A stretch of DNA of 64,000 nt from Chytriomyces cf. hyalinus JEL632 (GCA_025435555.1 JAIWWG010000097.1:44452-108451); one strand, 5' to 3'. Numbered from the stretch's first letter, positions 11,952 to 23,929 are shown. Notes: generated by a model from the sequence alone, not told the origin. Numbers and translations: made by a program.

Positions 11952-13270
11952 TCAAAGCGACAACTTGCTCATCCAATCATGAGGCAAAGAATCCCTTGAT
12001 TGGCATGCCCACGCAATGCAGTAATGGCTTGCCATCAGTTGCCACTCCTCTACTTCATCAAACATTTCCACTTTGGACACCCGATGACGTTCTTCTGGAG
12101 GCGTATGAATTTCATATTGATCGAGCATGGTTACTGCCGTGGCATTTAAAACGTAACCACCGTCGAAGAAACGCTTCTTTTGACATTCGAGGGACGGATA
12201 TGCCAACAGCCCTGGGAGCATAATATTGCGCATCTAAATCCAACGTAATTGAAAAGTTGAGCGCTAATGATCACTTTTTGCAAGCAAAAACGGGCATGCA
12301 ACAATCACAAGCTTTACCTTCAGATTATCCATCATCATTTTTCCGAAAGAGTCGTGCGGGTTGATTTGATCATAGTTGATCATAACCGATGATGTTACTG
12401 CAGAGACGCTCCAAGCCAGAATGTCTTGCACAGATTCAGGTGGCATGTATACGTATACTAGTTCAGCCAAAATAAGTGTTGGTACGCTGGGACGTGCGAA
12501 GAAACAATGGACGTCAGTCAAATTCCGAAACAGATTTCGCGTTCTCACCTTGGGTCGAAGCCAACGTTCATTAGTTTGGGTACAATCTCGCTATTCCATT
12601 GAGTCAAGTCCCCAGATATTAGGCAGTATTCATCCCCATGAATTTCAGAGCCTCCGGCCGCTGGATCATGTCGATTACGTTTGTTTGAGAAGAATTCGGG
12701 TTTACGAGCGCACGCTATGGATAATCACCAAGTACATGATTGCCAAGGAGCCCGGTCATTTCCTTGTTCTTTTTCATAATTTGGGCCTTTCGAGACGTGA
12801 CTTCTGGGAAATCGATGTCAATATGAAGCTTTGGTTGAATGTTCTCAACCTGAATCGACAAAGAAATAAATAGTGAAATCAGTTCCGCAGGAAGCGAATG
12901 AATCAAAACATAAAGATTCAAAAACCTTCAGCATGAAAAAGCGAGTGTCGAAGCCTGCTCCCAAGCAAATGATTTGGCGATCCAAAGCTGGATTGGGGCT
13001 ACTCCTGAGGAACGACGTGACAAGCTTCTGAATGGCCGAGAATCGCGTGTATGTGCCTCGGTTGATGATTGGAGGTTTCCGCTGCGCACTTCTCATTTTG
13101 ACGAATGCGGTTGTGAAAGGGTCCTTGAAATAGCCCAAGTTGATGGCAGATCTGACGTGCAGGAAGTTGTTGGGACAAAAGCGTGAGAGTGACTGATGCT
13201 GCAATGCTCACAGCCGGGCAACCGTTGCGTCCTCATTGGTGCCTTGCACTGTGACTTTGTCGCTTGCCAT
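11952..13270 (-). CDS. LCMT1: leucine carboxyl methyltransferase 1 (PP2A C-terminal Leu methylation)
   Basis: Transfers methyl from SAM to the C-terminal leucine of the PP2A catalytic subunit. Six exons are supported. The start MASDKVTVQGTNEDATVARL joins SAINLGYFKDPF, then INRGTYTRF, ICLGAGFDTRFFML (SAM site, the LGAGxD motif) and LHIDIDFPEV. It continues with LISGDL, then VPTLILAELVYVYMPP, MINYDQINPHDSFGKMM and RNIMLPGLLAYPSLECQ. It ends with EMFDEVEEWQLMASHYC and ...DWMSKLSL. Order and motifs match LCMT1/Ppm1 throughout, with usual length. The start lies 82 bp from the divergent JmjC gene, so the two likely share a promoter region. Confidence 0.92.
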
Positions 13271-13352
13271 TTTTTACAGTGAATAAAATATTGGTCGAAA
13301 TGACGGTGATGCAAATCCAAAACGCTTGTGGAATTTTTCTTTTTGACGCAAC

Positions 13353-15125
13353 ATGGAAGCGAAACCTCGGCGCAAGAAGGCACGCACTGCGCCCATCTCC
13401 AAGTTTGGCAGTCTGAAGTCGCATCCATTCGGTGTGCAGCCAATGGGAAACTCGTTCCTTGCGCCAGGACCGAATCAGCGACCACCCGCTGATCGGCGGC
13501 GTGGACTGGGAGCTATTGCGGTACTGAACGATGAAGCCCTGATGACGTATGTTGCTCTTCGAAGTTGTGTGATGGACGGGATGGTTGCTGACTCACAATC
13601 GTCAACTGAACAAACGGAATGCGATCCAGGGTTTTGCTTTGCAACACGGATGCAGTAAATGAATCCACAGTATTCCGACTGATGCGTTGCTCCCGTGCGC
13701 TGTATGTGCTCTGCAATACAGACGCTGTGTGGCGTGATCGGTGCATCGCGCGCTTTGGCGGCGGCCTTGGCGCCTTTTCGGACTCATGGAAGAACACATA
13801 CAAGGCAGCTTTGTTTGCGAGCCTGTCTGTCAATGAGAAGGAGAACATTGTCTTTGTGCCAGACGCACCCATCAAAGTTGGCTTCTTTTCGGACTATCTC
13901 TTCAGTTCATGGCGATGCTCCACTGTTCCGCTCGACGCGCTATGCCGAAGTAATGCTCCAGACAACATTGATCGAAGATGCAATCTCTCTATGGAATGTT
14001 TCATTGAGGAGTACGACAAGCCGGGAAAGCCTGTCATCTTGACTGATGTCGTGACAAAATGGCCAGCCTTCAAAAAATGGTCCATGGATTACTTGGAGAA
14101 AACCGTTGGAGATACCATTTTCCGAGCTGAATCTGTGGATCTACCCTTCAAATCTTACGCCGCTTATGCAAAACACTGTCGCGAAAATGGAGGATCGTTC
14201 GAAGAAGCTCCACTTTATCTCTTCGACAAGTACTTTTCTCATCGCACAAGTCTTGCCGATGATTACACGGTTCCCGAATACTTTTCAGAAGACTTGTTTC
14301 AAGTTTTGGGAGCCGAAAAGAGGCCTGATTACCGGTGGATTATTATTGGACCTCCTCGTTCTGGGTCCACATTCCATCTCGATCCTGTGAGTTTATTCAT
14401 ACTTCCAAAGTTTCCAAAGGTACTTACGCTGGATTTCTCCTTCAAGAATTCCACATCTGCATGGAATGCGGTCATAACTGGATCTAAAAAATGGCTTTTG
14501 TTTCCACCTGATTGCATTCCCCCTGGAGTGTTTCCTTCGGTCGATGGAAGCGAAGTCACAACCCCAATCTCGCTTGCTGAATGGTTTTTGAATCATTACG
14601 ATGAGATCAAACACTGGCCTGTAAAACCAGTTGAATGCATTTGCAGGGCAGGAGAAATTCTCTACGTGCCAAGAGGTGCAGTCTGAGTTCCCCCATGCTC
14701 TTTTCGTGAATGTTGACACTTCCTCGTTCCTGGCAGGCTGGTGGCACTGTGTCATGAATCTGGAAGAATCGATTGCAATAACGCAGAACTTTGTCAACAC
14801 TGTCAACCTTGCATCCGTTCTAAGGTTTTGTCGGACGAAACCGGAGCAAGTTTCAGGGTACGGAAGTGGCTGTTCGGGTGAAGAATTGGGCGCCACTTTG
14901 TATAATCGGTTCAAATCAGAGCTGGCACCAACGCATCAACACGTGATTGATGAAGAATTAAAATCGGCACAACACGCCAGCCGTATATTGACCAACGATA
15001 AGGAGGAGGACGATAAGAAAAAATTGGCATCGCTGTTTAGCAAGAGGCCCGCGTTGTCGGCACTCGCTGACTTTTGCGGGGCCGACGACGCCGACGCTGT
15101 CTCTTCCTTCCGGTTCTCGTTCTGA
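13353..15125 (+). CDS. F-box/JmjC-domain protein (JMJD6-like 2-oxoglutarate oxygenase)
   Basis: An N-terminal basic segment (EAKPRRKKARTAP) is followed by an F-box-like stretch (LNDEALM ... CSRALYVLCNTDAVWRDRC) and a JmjC cupin. Iron ligands are visible: HLD in GSTFHLDP and the distal His in GGWWHCVMNLEES. The strand WNAVITGSKKWLLFPP lies between them. Introns lie near 13570-13665 (join uncertain), at 14389 (CCT|GTGAGT, rejoining at AATTCCAC) and after PRG at about 14674. The tail is charged (KEEDDKKKL). Related proteins hydroxylate lysines or demethylate histones or RNA-binding proteins; the substrate cannot be told here. AATAAA at about 15138. Confidence 0.85.
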
Positions 15126-15194
15126 GTGTTGCGTCTGCAATAAAACACGTGCGATTCAAACGGGGCCAACACCAGAAAATCTGAAAGCCAGATA

Positions 15195-15217
15195 CCTCAA
15201 AATTTTTGTCTTATCAG
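15195..15217 (+). promoter_or_regulatory. 23-bp element shared by both pyruvate kinase promoters
   Basis: The motif starts CCTCAAAATTTTTG and ends CTTATCAG. It recurs exactly, inverted, at 26009-26031 upstream of the second pyruvate kinase copy, while surrounding promoter sequence has diverged. Probably a core promoter or activator site. Confidence 0.5.
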
Positions 15218-15441
15218 CAGAGACAGACAGAGCTGAAGAAGGAAACATAAAAAGGAAAATTCTTATCCGCACAATCTGACGTTTGTTTTCATCGGTAAGT
15301 CCCTGCCTCCCCGCTTCTTCGCACGGGGCCGAGGCCGGCGTGGACACGCTGGCCGCTCTGGGCCCGCACGCGTGCCCAACCCAACACATCCACGTATGGC
15401 CTGAGCTGACCGTAGCACCCCTCTGCCTTACCCGACACAGC

Positions 15442-17325
15442 CAATTCACCTCACAACAACAACACATCATGTCCAACGACGACATCTCTTACTTGGCCAC
15501 TGGTATTGTCTTTTCTTGTCTTATCGCTGTCCTCACATTAACCACCGACACACTTCCCTTCAGAGCACCGCCCCGTCCAAATCAAGTCCAAGATTTTTTG
15601 CACAATCGGTTCGTTCCTATTGCTGGCTCTCGCTGTGTTGGCTGTTTTTCGCATGTCGCTGACTTTGATGTTTATCGATTCTGCAGGACCCAAGACACAA
15701 TCGGTGGAAATGCTCGGCAAACTTGTCGAAGCCGGCATGACTGTTGCCCGCATGAACTTTTCACACGGAAGCCACGAGGTGAATCGCGTTCTTCTCCTCT
15801 CTTTCTTTGTTTCTCCTTCTCAACTCTATTTTTTTTTTGCGCATCTTATCAGTACCACGCACAAACCATCGCGAACCTCCGCACGTATGTCAACAACTCC
15901 AAAAACCCACGATCCGTCGCTATCCTCTTGGACACGAAAGGCCCTGAAATCCGTACCGGCAAGCTCGCTGGCGGCAAAGATGTCAAGATGGCTGCTGGCT
16001 CCACATTCACCTTCCACAACGACAGCTCCATCCTCGGAGACGAAAACCAGGCGTACACCACGTACACGCAACTCGCGGCATCCGTCAAGGTTGGCGACCG
16101 CATCCTTGTTGACGATGGGCTGATTGGAACGGAGGTGATTGAGGTGCGTCGCGATACCGAGGAAGTTGTTGTCCGTGTGGAGAATGATGGATGGCTGGGT
16201 GAGAACAAGGGAGTGAACTTGCCTGGAATTACCGTCAAGCTGCCAGCGATCACTGAGAAGGATGCGTCAGACATTCTTTTTGGAATCGAACAAGGCGTTG
16301 ACATGATTGCGGCATCGTTTATCCGGAAAGCTGCAGATGTTTTGGAGATTCGCCGTCTCATCAAGGGAAGCAACATCAAGATCATCTCCAAGATTGAGAG
16401 TCAGGAGGGTTTGGACAACTTTGACGATATTTTGGACGTGTCTGATGGAATCATGGTTGCGCGTGGTGATCTTGGAGTGGAAGTTCCAGTTGAGCAAGGT
16501 AATACGTGTGTGGTGATTGATGACCATGGCTGTTGTGCTAAACATGTTCTTGCACGTCTCAGTCGCACGGTATCAAAAGATGATGATTCGCAAATGTAAC
16601 GCTGCTGGAAAGCCTGTTGTGACGGCCACACAGATGCTGGAATCGATGATTGTGAACCCACGGCCAACTCGTGCGGAAGCGACGGATGTTGCCAACGCGG
16701 TTCTGGATGGATCTGACGCTGTGATGCTGTCTGGTGAAACGGCGAAGGGATCATTCCCAATCCTGGCTGTCGAAATGATGTCAAAGATTTGCAGAGAAGC
16801 TGAAGCTGACATCAACTACTCTGAGTTGTACCCACAGCTGCGTCGTCAGCTGGTCCTCCCAATCAGCATTTCTGAAGCTGTTGCTTCCAGTGCCGTCAAG
16901 ACCAGTTGGGATGTGCACGCGGCCATGATTATTGTGCTGACACAGACCGGAAACACGGCTCAGGCCATCTGCAAGTACCGTCCTATCGCACCCGTTCTGG
17001 CGGTGACCTCATCAGACCAGGTTGCACGTCAATGCCAGGTGCTGAGAGGCATTTACCCATTTGTTGTTGACAGCATGGACGGCACGGACAACATTATTCA
17101 CAGGGCCATGCTGTGGGGAGTGAAGATGGGTATGGCACGCAGAGGAGACCCAATTGTGGTGACATCTGGATACCTTGAAGCCGTCACTGGAAGCACAAAT
17201 ATCATGCGTGTTGTGAAATGCGTTGGGTTCGAACGGGACTAAATCTCAATCAAGTCAGGCGCTGTATGTCACTTCAAATATATGATTGTTTTTTTCTTTG
17301 CTTCACGACTAATGCTAAATAAAGC
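15442..17325 (+). repeat. 1.88-kb inverted duplication, left arm (pyruvate kinase)
   Basis: Near-identical in inverted orientation to 23930-25808. Identity starts right after the 3' splice site of the 5'-leader intron (a 2-nt indel in the CA/CAA stretch before the ATG is the only difference noticed). It runs through all coding introns, including an equal-length T10 tract, and about 80 bp past the stop. Confidence 0.85.
15469..17242 (+). CDS. pyruvate kinase, copy 1
   Basis: Last step of glycolysis: phosphoenolpyruvate + ADP to pyruvate + ATP in the cytosol. Exons 15469-15502, 15564-15608, 15687-15778, 15853-16498 and 16563-17242 sum to 499 codons (498 residues), the normal length. Signature parts: [44 protein letters not shown], the catalytic-lysine region [15 protein letters not shown], then [12 protein letters not shown] and [11 protein letters not shown] fifth, non-coding intron lies in the 5' leader (donor 15295, acceptor ending 15440). 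The coding body, all coding introns and the 3' UTR are identical to the inverted copy at 24006-25779. Poly(A) hexamer at about 17317. Confidence 0.97.
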
Positions 17326-17743
17326 TGCTACACTGATTGTTTCATAGCCATACTTTTCTTCTTTCTGCGTTTCGACAGGAATGGTTGCATCTTGGTGAAT
17401 GGCGTTTGGCGCGAGCAAACCGATGATGCATTTCAACATGTGCGACGGAGTTGTTTGCATCGTCCGCAGGTTTGTTTTGACGTGGCAACAGCATAGGCCG
17501 TTCTCTTTTCGTTCAATTTCCGAACTGCCAACCTTCGATGCTGGGCCGGGGAGCTTCTAGTCTGGCAAAGTTTTTTTACCAAACCAAAGCGTATGTGAGA
17601 GGTGGGGGTGGCGAAATCTTAAAGGCGGGGGGGGGGGGGGGGGGAAGGGGTATTTCTTTTCATATCGATTATTGTTTTTATTGCGCTCCCGCTGTTTCCC
17701 TGTTCCTTGAACAATCAGCAGTCATATGTTCAGCTGTAAACAG
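17326..17743. other. intergenic, with an 18-base G homopolymer
   Basis: Between pyruvate kinase copy 1 and the 3' end of SCO1. No supported gene. A run of 18 G lies at 17627-17644. Confidence 0.5.
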
Positions 17744-18786
17744 CTACAGCCCTTTGGCAGCCAGAAACTCGAGAATCTTTTCAGTAACAGAATCGGACGT
17801 CTCCTGTTTACCGAAATGCGCAATGTACTTGCCGTTGGGATCTACCAGGTAGAAAAAGATGGAGTGATCCACGAGATAGTCTGCATCGTCATCGTCCAAT
17901 GCAAGAGGTGGGGCACTGAAATACAGTCGGTAGGCTTTCGCAACGCGTTTGATTTGTTGATGTGTTCCAGTCATTCCAAGAAAGTCGGGATGAAAGTCTT
18001 GCAAAACAAAAAAACAAGTGTTAATTTTTTTTTTTTTTTTTTTTTTCGAATATGCAAGAGTCGAATAAGATATGTTCATGGTTATGGAGTGGTGCATGTG
18101 GATACCTTTCAGATATTCGCGGATACTTTCGATAGAGTCACGTTTGGGATCGCATGAAATGAAAATGGGCACAATTGTTTGATCTTTTCGCAGGTTCTTC
18201 AAGTTGTCCACGACTTTGGCCATTTTGTCCAATTCTTCTGGACTGCATTCAGAGACATTGGAAAGGGGTCATTCATTGAGAAAGGGAGAAGAAAAAGAAG
18301 TTGTGCTTACCAGACATCTGGGCAGAACGTGTACCCAAAGTAAAGAAGCATAAATTTCCCGCGAAAGTCCAAATCCGTGACAGGTGTGCCGTGCATATCC
18401 ACAAGAGAGAACGGTCCGCCAATCGTTGGTTTCCCAACAGCCTGATCCCGCTGAGATGTCTCAGCCTTCACATCCGCAAGCTTCTTCTTTTCGTATGCGA
18501 AATAACTGTACAGAAGCGCACCACTGGCAATAAAGGCGGCTACGCTTTTCCATCCAAATCGCTGCGATACTTGGAGAGTGAGTTTTCAAGCGTGGACAGG
18601 CAACATCTGTGAGTGAGAGAGAAAGAGAGAGTTTACCGAAAAATCTTCCTGAGCAATCCGCTTCTTCTCGGTGGATTTCATGGGTTCACTGGGCGTTGAG
18701 TATGGACGCAAATTGAAGACATGCAGGGTTGCGGGCATCCTCGGATGAAACCGATGTGCGTTTATGCGGCAAGCGGATCGCAGCAT
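17744..18786 (-). CDS. SCO1: SCO1/SenC copper chaperone for cytochrome c oxidase
   Basis: Mitochondrial inner-membrane protein that delivers copper to the CuA site of COX2. Exon 1 (MLRSACRINAHRFHP...) is basic and Arg-rich, as for a mitochondrial presequence. The next exon has one membrane span (VAAFIASGALLYSYFA) and then the thioredoxin-like domain. Copper ligands are visible: CPDVC in FGYTFCPDVC and the distal His in LVDHSIFFYLVDP. PIFISCDPKRDS and DFHPDFLGMTG are family hallmarks. Four exons; the third intron contains a T20 tract at 18027-18047. Usual length and order, so confidence is high. Confidence 0.93.
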
Positions 18787-18838
18787 TTTATTGACGTAAT
18801 ATTTTATTAAATATTTGACATAAATCTTTGGGTCTCAT

Positions 18839-19827
18839 TCACGCTGGCTTGTGTCTTTCAGGCTCTGGCCGCTCTTCCAGAAACGCTGCGTCATTGAATT
18901 TCAAGCATTCATTTCCCCAGCTATGCCAACCTGATCGCACCATTCGTGCAAACAGCTCCAATCGCATTGGCTGGGGCCCATCCTCTGTTGATGGCAAGTA
19001 TGGGTCTAACAGAGTATCAAGAAACGGCTTTTGAGAATGATGGCTGCTTGGAACACTTGAGAATGTGAGGAATTCCGGAAATGCAGCAGCTTCCGATAAA
19101 TTTTCGTCCGAAAACCTCCTGAATGAAAAAGGTTCAGAAGAGAGAGGAATCTGCATTCCCAAAGTTGTAATACACACCTTCTTCCAAACAAAACCACTTC
19201 ATAGGATTTCCGATTTTTCAACTTCGCGTCAAACATGGGCTCCCCGTTTGTTGTCACCTTCATCCACCGCCCCTCTGAGATAAATTCCACACCCCATGCT
19301 GAAAACAGTTTCTCCAACACAAATGTCCGATATTTTTCCTTATGTGTCACCCATACAGCCACTATTGCACCAGGGATCAAGTGGTCCCGCAAAGGGATAC
19401 GAAAGAGCTCATACGGATCAAGGGTATTGTAAGCACTGGACCGGGCAGCGCTCAAGTTCGGCCAAGGTGGATCCACAACAACGACTTTGTATCGGGACTG
19501 AGATGATTCGAAGCGGAATTCGCGGATGTCCGATATGAGAAACGATGAATGCGCTGGGATGTACACCCTGCTGAGTTGAATTGGAATACTCAGTGGAGAA
19601 GCAGTCGGGTTTGCGCAGAATTCGTTGCAAAAGGGATGATCTGCAGGCAGCTTGCTCCATTCGATCTGCGGGTTGGTGCCGGTTGTTTGAGATTCATCGA
19701 TGGAGTCATATTGCTGTGCTTGGGTGCTGCCATGGGGGGTGTTGAGGATGTACGCCGACTTTCGCAGGTATAGCGCATTCCCGCAGTAGTGCACAACGGC
19801 TTCAAGATGTGGTTCAAGATGAATCAT
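18839..19827 (-). CDS. METTL4-type MT-A70 adenine methyltransferase
   Basis: Two exons (junction RR|R about 19180-19130). The catalytic motif DPPW is present in YKVVVVDPPWPNLSA. Downstream come VWVTHKEKYR, KNRKSYEVVLFGRR and the C-terminal signature SGWHSWGNECLKFND, all typical of the METTL4 branch rather than METTL3/METTL14. METTL4 proteins methylate N6-adenine in U2 snRNA or, in some lineages, DNA. Early-diverging fungi are known for abundant DNA 6mA, so either substrate is possible. The start is the first ATG (MIHLEPHLEAVVHYCGN). It lies between the pyruvate kinase arms. Confidence 0.88.
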
Positions 19828-19945
19828 GCCACGAGGAGCAAGTGTTGCTCAATATGTAAAGTAATCAGAACCATTTGATTCGATTCTTGAACAGCCACCC
19901 ACATTTATCTCTCATCCGACACTAAAACTTGTTAACGTATTCAGG

Positions 19946-22900
19946 ATGGGACAAGGGCAGTCTCGACCAGCAGCTCTCTCCCATCCCCGCCGCGCAACTG
20001 AGAATGAGCCTGCTTCACCTGTTGCTGAGCCTGAGGGAGAAATTGTGCACATCCACCGGCAACTCGATCGTCGAGTGAAAGACAACAACCCATTCACCCA
20101 GATGAGACGCCGGAATCCCCTGTCGCTTGCTTCAATGAATCGATCGTTGTCTTCAAGTCAATCAAAACATACGCCGAACTCTTCACTTTTGAACGACAAT
20201 GTTCCATCAAGTTCCGGTTCGTTTCGCCCATAATGTGCAGGCGTCGCTGTCCTCATATCTTTTGTTACAATGCACAGGCGAACATGCTCCACCTGTTGAA
20301 TTTGACGTTTCTCCGTCGACTGGTGAACTTGTCGGTTCCAATGAAGCAACCCCGCCTTTGTCTCCCGAGCAAGAATCTCGAGAAATCGCGCAAGAGGAGG
20401 ATGAGTTTGAAGGAACATTGAATGCTGTTGCCGCTTCTTCATTCCTTCCGTCCGCAAATGTTTATTCTGATGATGGACCTGGAGAAGGCGTGGACACTGA
20501 CAGTGTCACCCCAAATCTCGGTGTTGTTGATATGGGATCAAGTTCAAACTCTGGGCTCAGTTCTGCGGATACCACCAGCAACAAGCTTCCATCTGTTTTT
20601 GACGTTGTGTTGACAGATCCTGATTTCGAATCCCTGGTGGAGGTAATTGGCGCATTCGCCACACCTGCACAACATAAACGGTTTCTTCCGTTCTAACATT
20701 CTCAATATCTTTATATTTCAGCTTAGTACACCGGAAGATGAGCCGCCTTCATTGGAAAATGATTTACGCGAAGAGCAAATTATCCAAGCTTCTCCACAGG
20801 TCGATCATGGACAGCCTGCCACTTCCAGTCTGGTTGAAGATCATGCAGTTGAAGATCTTGCGGTTGAAGACCATGCGGTCGAAGATCATGCGGTTGAAGA
20901 CCATGCGGTCGAAGATCATGCGGTTGAAGACCATGCTGTCGCAGATCATGCGGCTGAAGATCATGCGGTCGAAGATCATGCGGTCGAAGATCATGCGGTC
21001 GAAGATCATGCGGTCGAAGATCATGCTGTCGAAGATCATGCGGCTGAAGATCATGCGGTTGAAGATCATGCGGTTGAAGACCATGCGGTCGAAGATCATT
21101 CATTTGAAGACCACTCGGTTGAAGACCATGCGGTTGAAGTTCAAATGGAGGCAGTGGAAGCACAGCCTGATCTCCCTCCTGAAGATTCGGACTATAATAT
21201 TCCCATTGGCATCTCCCTGAGCGCGGACGAACTGGCTCAGTTTGACGAACCTTCGCACGACTTTGCTCAGTTTTCTCTGGAAAACGAAATGCGGAGGGCG
21301 GGTGACATGCATTCGGGCGAAGACAATCTGTTACTTGGGATGGGCTTTGGAAGACCTCTTCAACCACATATTGTCGCTGAATCAGAGAGTGCCGGGATGA
21401 ACGACCAACCAGAAATCGATTCAGAACCGCAATCTACGCCGACATTCAGTGAACCTACGTCCGAGATCTTGCATCCTGATCGCGGAGAGCTGTTGGATAA
21501 TTTATTACGCGCTGCGGCCGTTGGAGATCAAGAAAGTGAAGCCGCCATGCTGAACACGCTTCTCGAGTCAAATGCGGAAGCATTCAGCACTCATCAAAAC
21601 CAGCCGTCAGATGTTTTGCAAGATTCACTGGTGCCTTCCGGCGAAAGAATACCTGATTTTGTGACGGATTCTGAAATCGATGAAAGGAGTGGACTGATAC
21701 CGGAACACCCTATTGCCTCTGCTGTCCAAACTGGCCACAGCACAAGCAATCCCGATACTCAAATGCATCACACGAATAATATTGAGCAACCAGTCTCTGG
21801 AGATCAAGCACACAATCAAGCTGACGAAGAACCTCATGCACAGCCTCCACGATCAAGACCTATGCTCATTTTGATGGAGCGCCCTGCTTTTCAATCGCGC
21901 GCCCCGGATGGAGCTGAACCGCTTGCACCGACACAATCAGGTGAATCCTCGAGCCAAGACCCGCCAGGCACCTCCTCCGAAGGCGATAGCCAGCAAAACC
22001 CACCAAATCTTCCACAACAGCGCATGCGCATGATCATTTTTCTTGAAGGGCCCGATGGTTTGCCTCATGTCCTCCGAATTGAAGGTCCTGCTATCCCCGG
22101 GATTTCTGTTCCTGCCTCAGAAGCGCATCATAATCAAAATGGTGCTGAGGCTACTGCCACTGCTGGCGCCGGTCAACCTTTTCCAGACGGCGAACAGGGG
22201 TCCACTGGAGGAAACGATTATGATCAACTTCTGCGCTTGGCGGAAATGATTGGACCTGCCAGACCTCGACATGCGCACCTTTCAGATGTACAAGCACAAC
22301 TTCCGATTGTTCATTTTTCACCTTCTCGATTAGAAGAGAAGGATCAGGAGGATGCGTTTGCAAATGCTGACGGCGATTCCACGCAACTGGACGAAAAGGA
22401 ACAGTTGGGTGGGCTTTTGGGTGAAACGAAAGAAAAATGTACCGTTTGCCTCATGGATTATGATGTGGGCGATGAAATGAGAATCTTGAAGTGCCATCAC
22501 GGTTTCCATGTCGATTGTATTGATCAGGTTTGCCTCTTACCGCAGCTGACTCTTCGTTGTTCTAATTGTTCAAATGCAGTGGTTGACGTCGCATGTAAAC
22601 TCCTGCCCTGTTTGCCGTGCTCCAGGAGTGGAAGTGACACGAGAGCCTGTTCCTCAACGTAAGGGCTTGCCTGACACGCTCCCAAAGGTGTATCTAATCA
22701 CTCATTAATTCGTCAGCGAGACCTCAAATGGAACCAGGAAATCATGGACCTCCTCCAGCATTTATTGCTGCTCTACTCCGGCATATTCTCTCCCGACCCC
22801 CTGCAAGTCAATCTTCTCCTCCACCAAGTGATGATCCTTCTGCGACAACTAATGTAGCGGCTGGAACCACTTCAAACCGAGAACCAGGTTCTCCTAATGG

Positions 22901-23699
22901 AACACCGGAACAAACTGCAGATGTCTTGTCGACTGCGTCTCGTGCAAGTACAAATACCCACCGCTCTAATACTCGCGAGCAGCCAGAAAATCCTCCCTCG
23001 AACGCTGATACGGAGCAAAACCAACAACAAAGACGTCATCAAGCTCTCTTTCAAGCCGCTATGTTGCCTCTTATTGCATCTATGATCTTGGGAGGTGGGA
23101 ATGACCCCGCTCCTGATGGAGCCCCATCAACGCCGGACAGAACAGGAAACAATGCTCCCGTTTCTCCACCATTGACACCACCGGAGATGGACCGAACGAA
23201 TTCAATTGGCTCAATCAACGGCCGGCCCGTCTTTGGTCCTCAAAGACCACCGGTTCCGTCTTTGGCAGATTTATTTTTACGGATGGCTGGAGAAATAGCC
23301 GCAGGGCTTGGATCCCCTCCTCGAACAGATACTGATGAGAGCGACAATGATGGCAACGAAAATGTGCCGCATCGTGATGCTGGAGGTGCCTCTTTTGGTG
23401 TCGACTTTGCGTCACGAGAAGACGCAGAAAACGGTGCTGCAAACGATAGGGACGACGAACATGAGGATGATTATGCAGACGAGAGCGAGAATTCCGAAAT
23501 GGACTCAGATGAAGAATTCATTGGAACCATAGACGCCCTTGGACGCTTGTTTGAGCTCTTGGGTCAAATGACCGATGATGAAAACAGTGATGATGAGAAT
23601 GATGGTGGGGATAACGATGAAAATGAAGATGTGGATGTGGAAGGGGACGAATTCGATGGGGCTGTTATCAATGGGGATAATGATGTGATGAATAATTAA
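19946..23699 (+). CDS. RING-H2 E3 ubiquitin ligase with VEDHA pentapeptide repeats
   Basis: The start MGQGQSRP carries an N-terminal glycine that could be myristoylated. Exons join by A|GTTCCG (about 20200) to CAG|GCGAAC, VE|GTAATT (20642) to TTTCAG|CTTAG, after CIDQ (about 22527) to AG|TGGTTG, and PQ|GTAAGG to CAG|CGAGACC. The RING-H2 finger is complete: CTVCLMDYDVGDEMRILKC, HHGFH, DCIDQWLTS and CPVC. N-terminal to it lies a long acidic disordered region with about 20 tandem VEDHA units (20833-21138). C-terminal lie a hydrophobic helix (FQAAMLPLIASMILGG) and an acidic Asp/Glu/Asn tail. Likely a ligase of the RNF126/Rsp5-adaptor class in overall design; partners unknown. Confidence 0.85.
20833..21138 (+). 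repeat. 15-bp coding minisatellite (VEDHA)n
   Basis: About 20 tandem copies of a 15-bp unit of the form gtcgaagatcatgcg, kept in frame in the RING protein. Variants (VADHA, AEDHA, SFEDHS) mark the ends and middle. The repeat leaves all six frames open, which explains long spurious reverse-strand frames here. Confidence 0.9.
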
Positions 23700-23929
23700 G
23701 GGATAGTGGGGTTGTAATTGCTGACATTTACTCCTTGCATTCTTTCTTCTTGCTTTTATTGTTTGATACACCAGTGTGCCCTCATAATACATTTGTTTTT
23801 AAAGTAAACTGCTCACTGTTGACAAGGGAAACAATCCTCCTAATGCGCAGGGTAACACATTTCAGCAGTCTCAACTGCACGTTCATGTTTGAATATCAGA
23901 CAGAAACCACATTTTTTGAGCATGTTTAT
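23700..23929. other. convergent intergenic spacer
   Basis: 3' flanks of the RING gene and of pyruvate kinase copy 2. Nothing further seen. Confidence 0.4.

Noticed and set aside
15283-15468. Upstream ATG and open frame running into pyruvate kinase copy 1
   Set aside because: It crosses the leader intron; the conserved start [11 protein letters not shown] at 15469 is shared by both copies.
15826-16391. Long open frames antisense to both pyruvate kinase copies (also at 24857-25422)
   Set aside because: They mirror the strong codon bias of a highly expressed gene and look like no protein.
18027-18047. Poly-T tract as a possible terminator or transposon tail
   Set aside because: It sits within an intron of SCO1 near the 3' splice site and fits a polypyrimidine tract on the other strand's reading, without element flanks.
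20833-21138. Regular repeats that might suggest a CRISPR array
   Set aside because: Units are 15 bp, contiguous, without spacers, and encode a pentapeptide in a eukaryotic gene.
20764-21367. Long reverse-strand frames with Met/Ile/Phe or His/Asp/Leu repeats
   Set aside because: They are by-products of the 15-bp minisatellite, which leaves all frames open.
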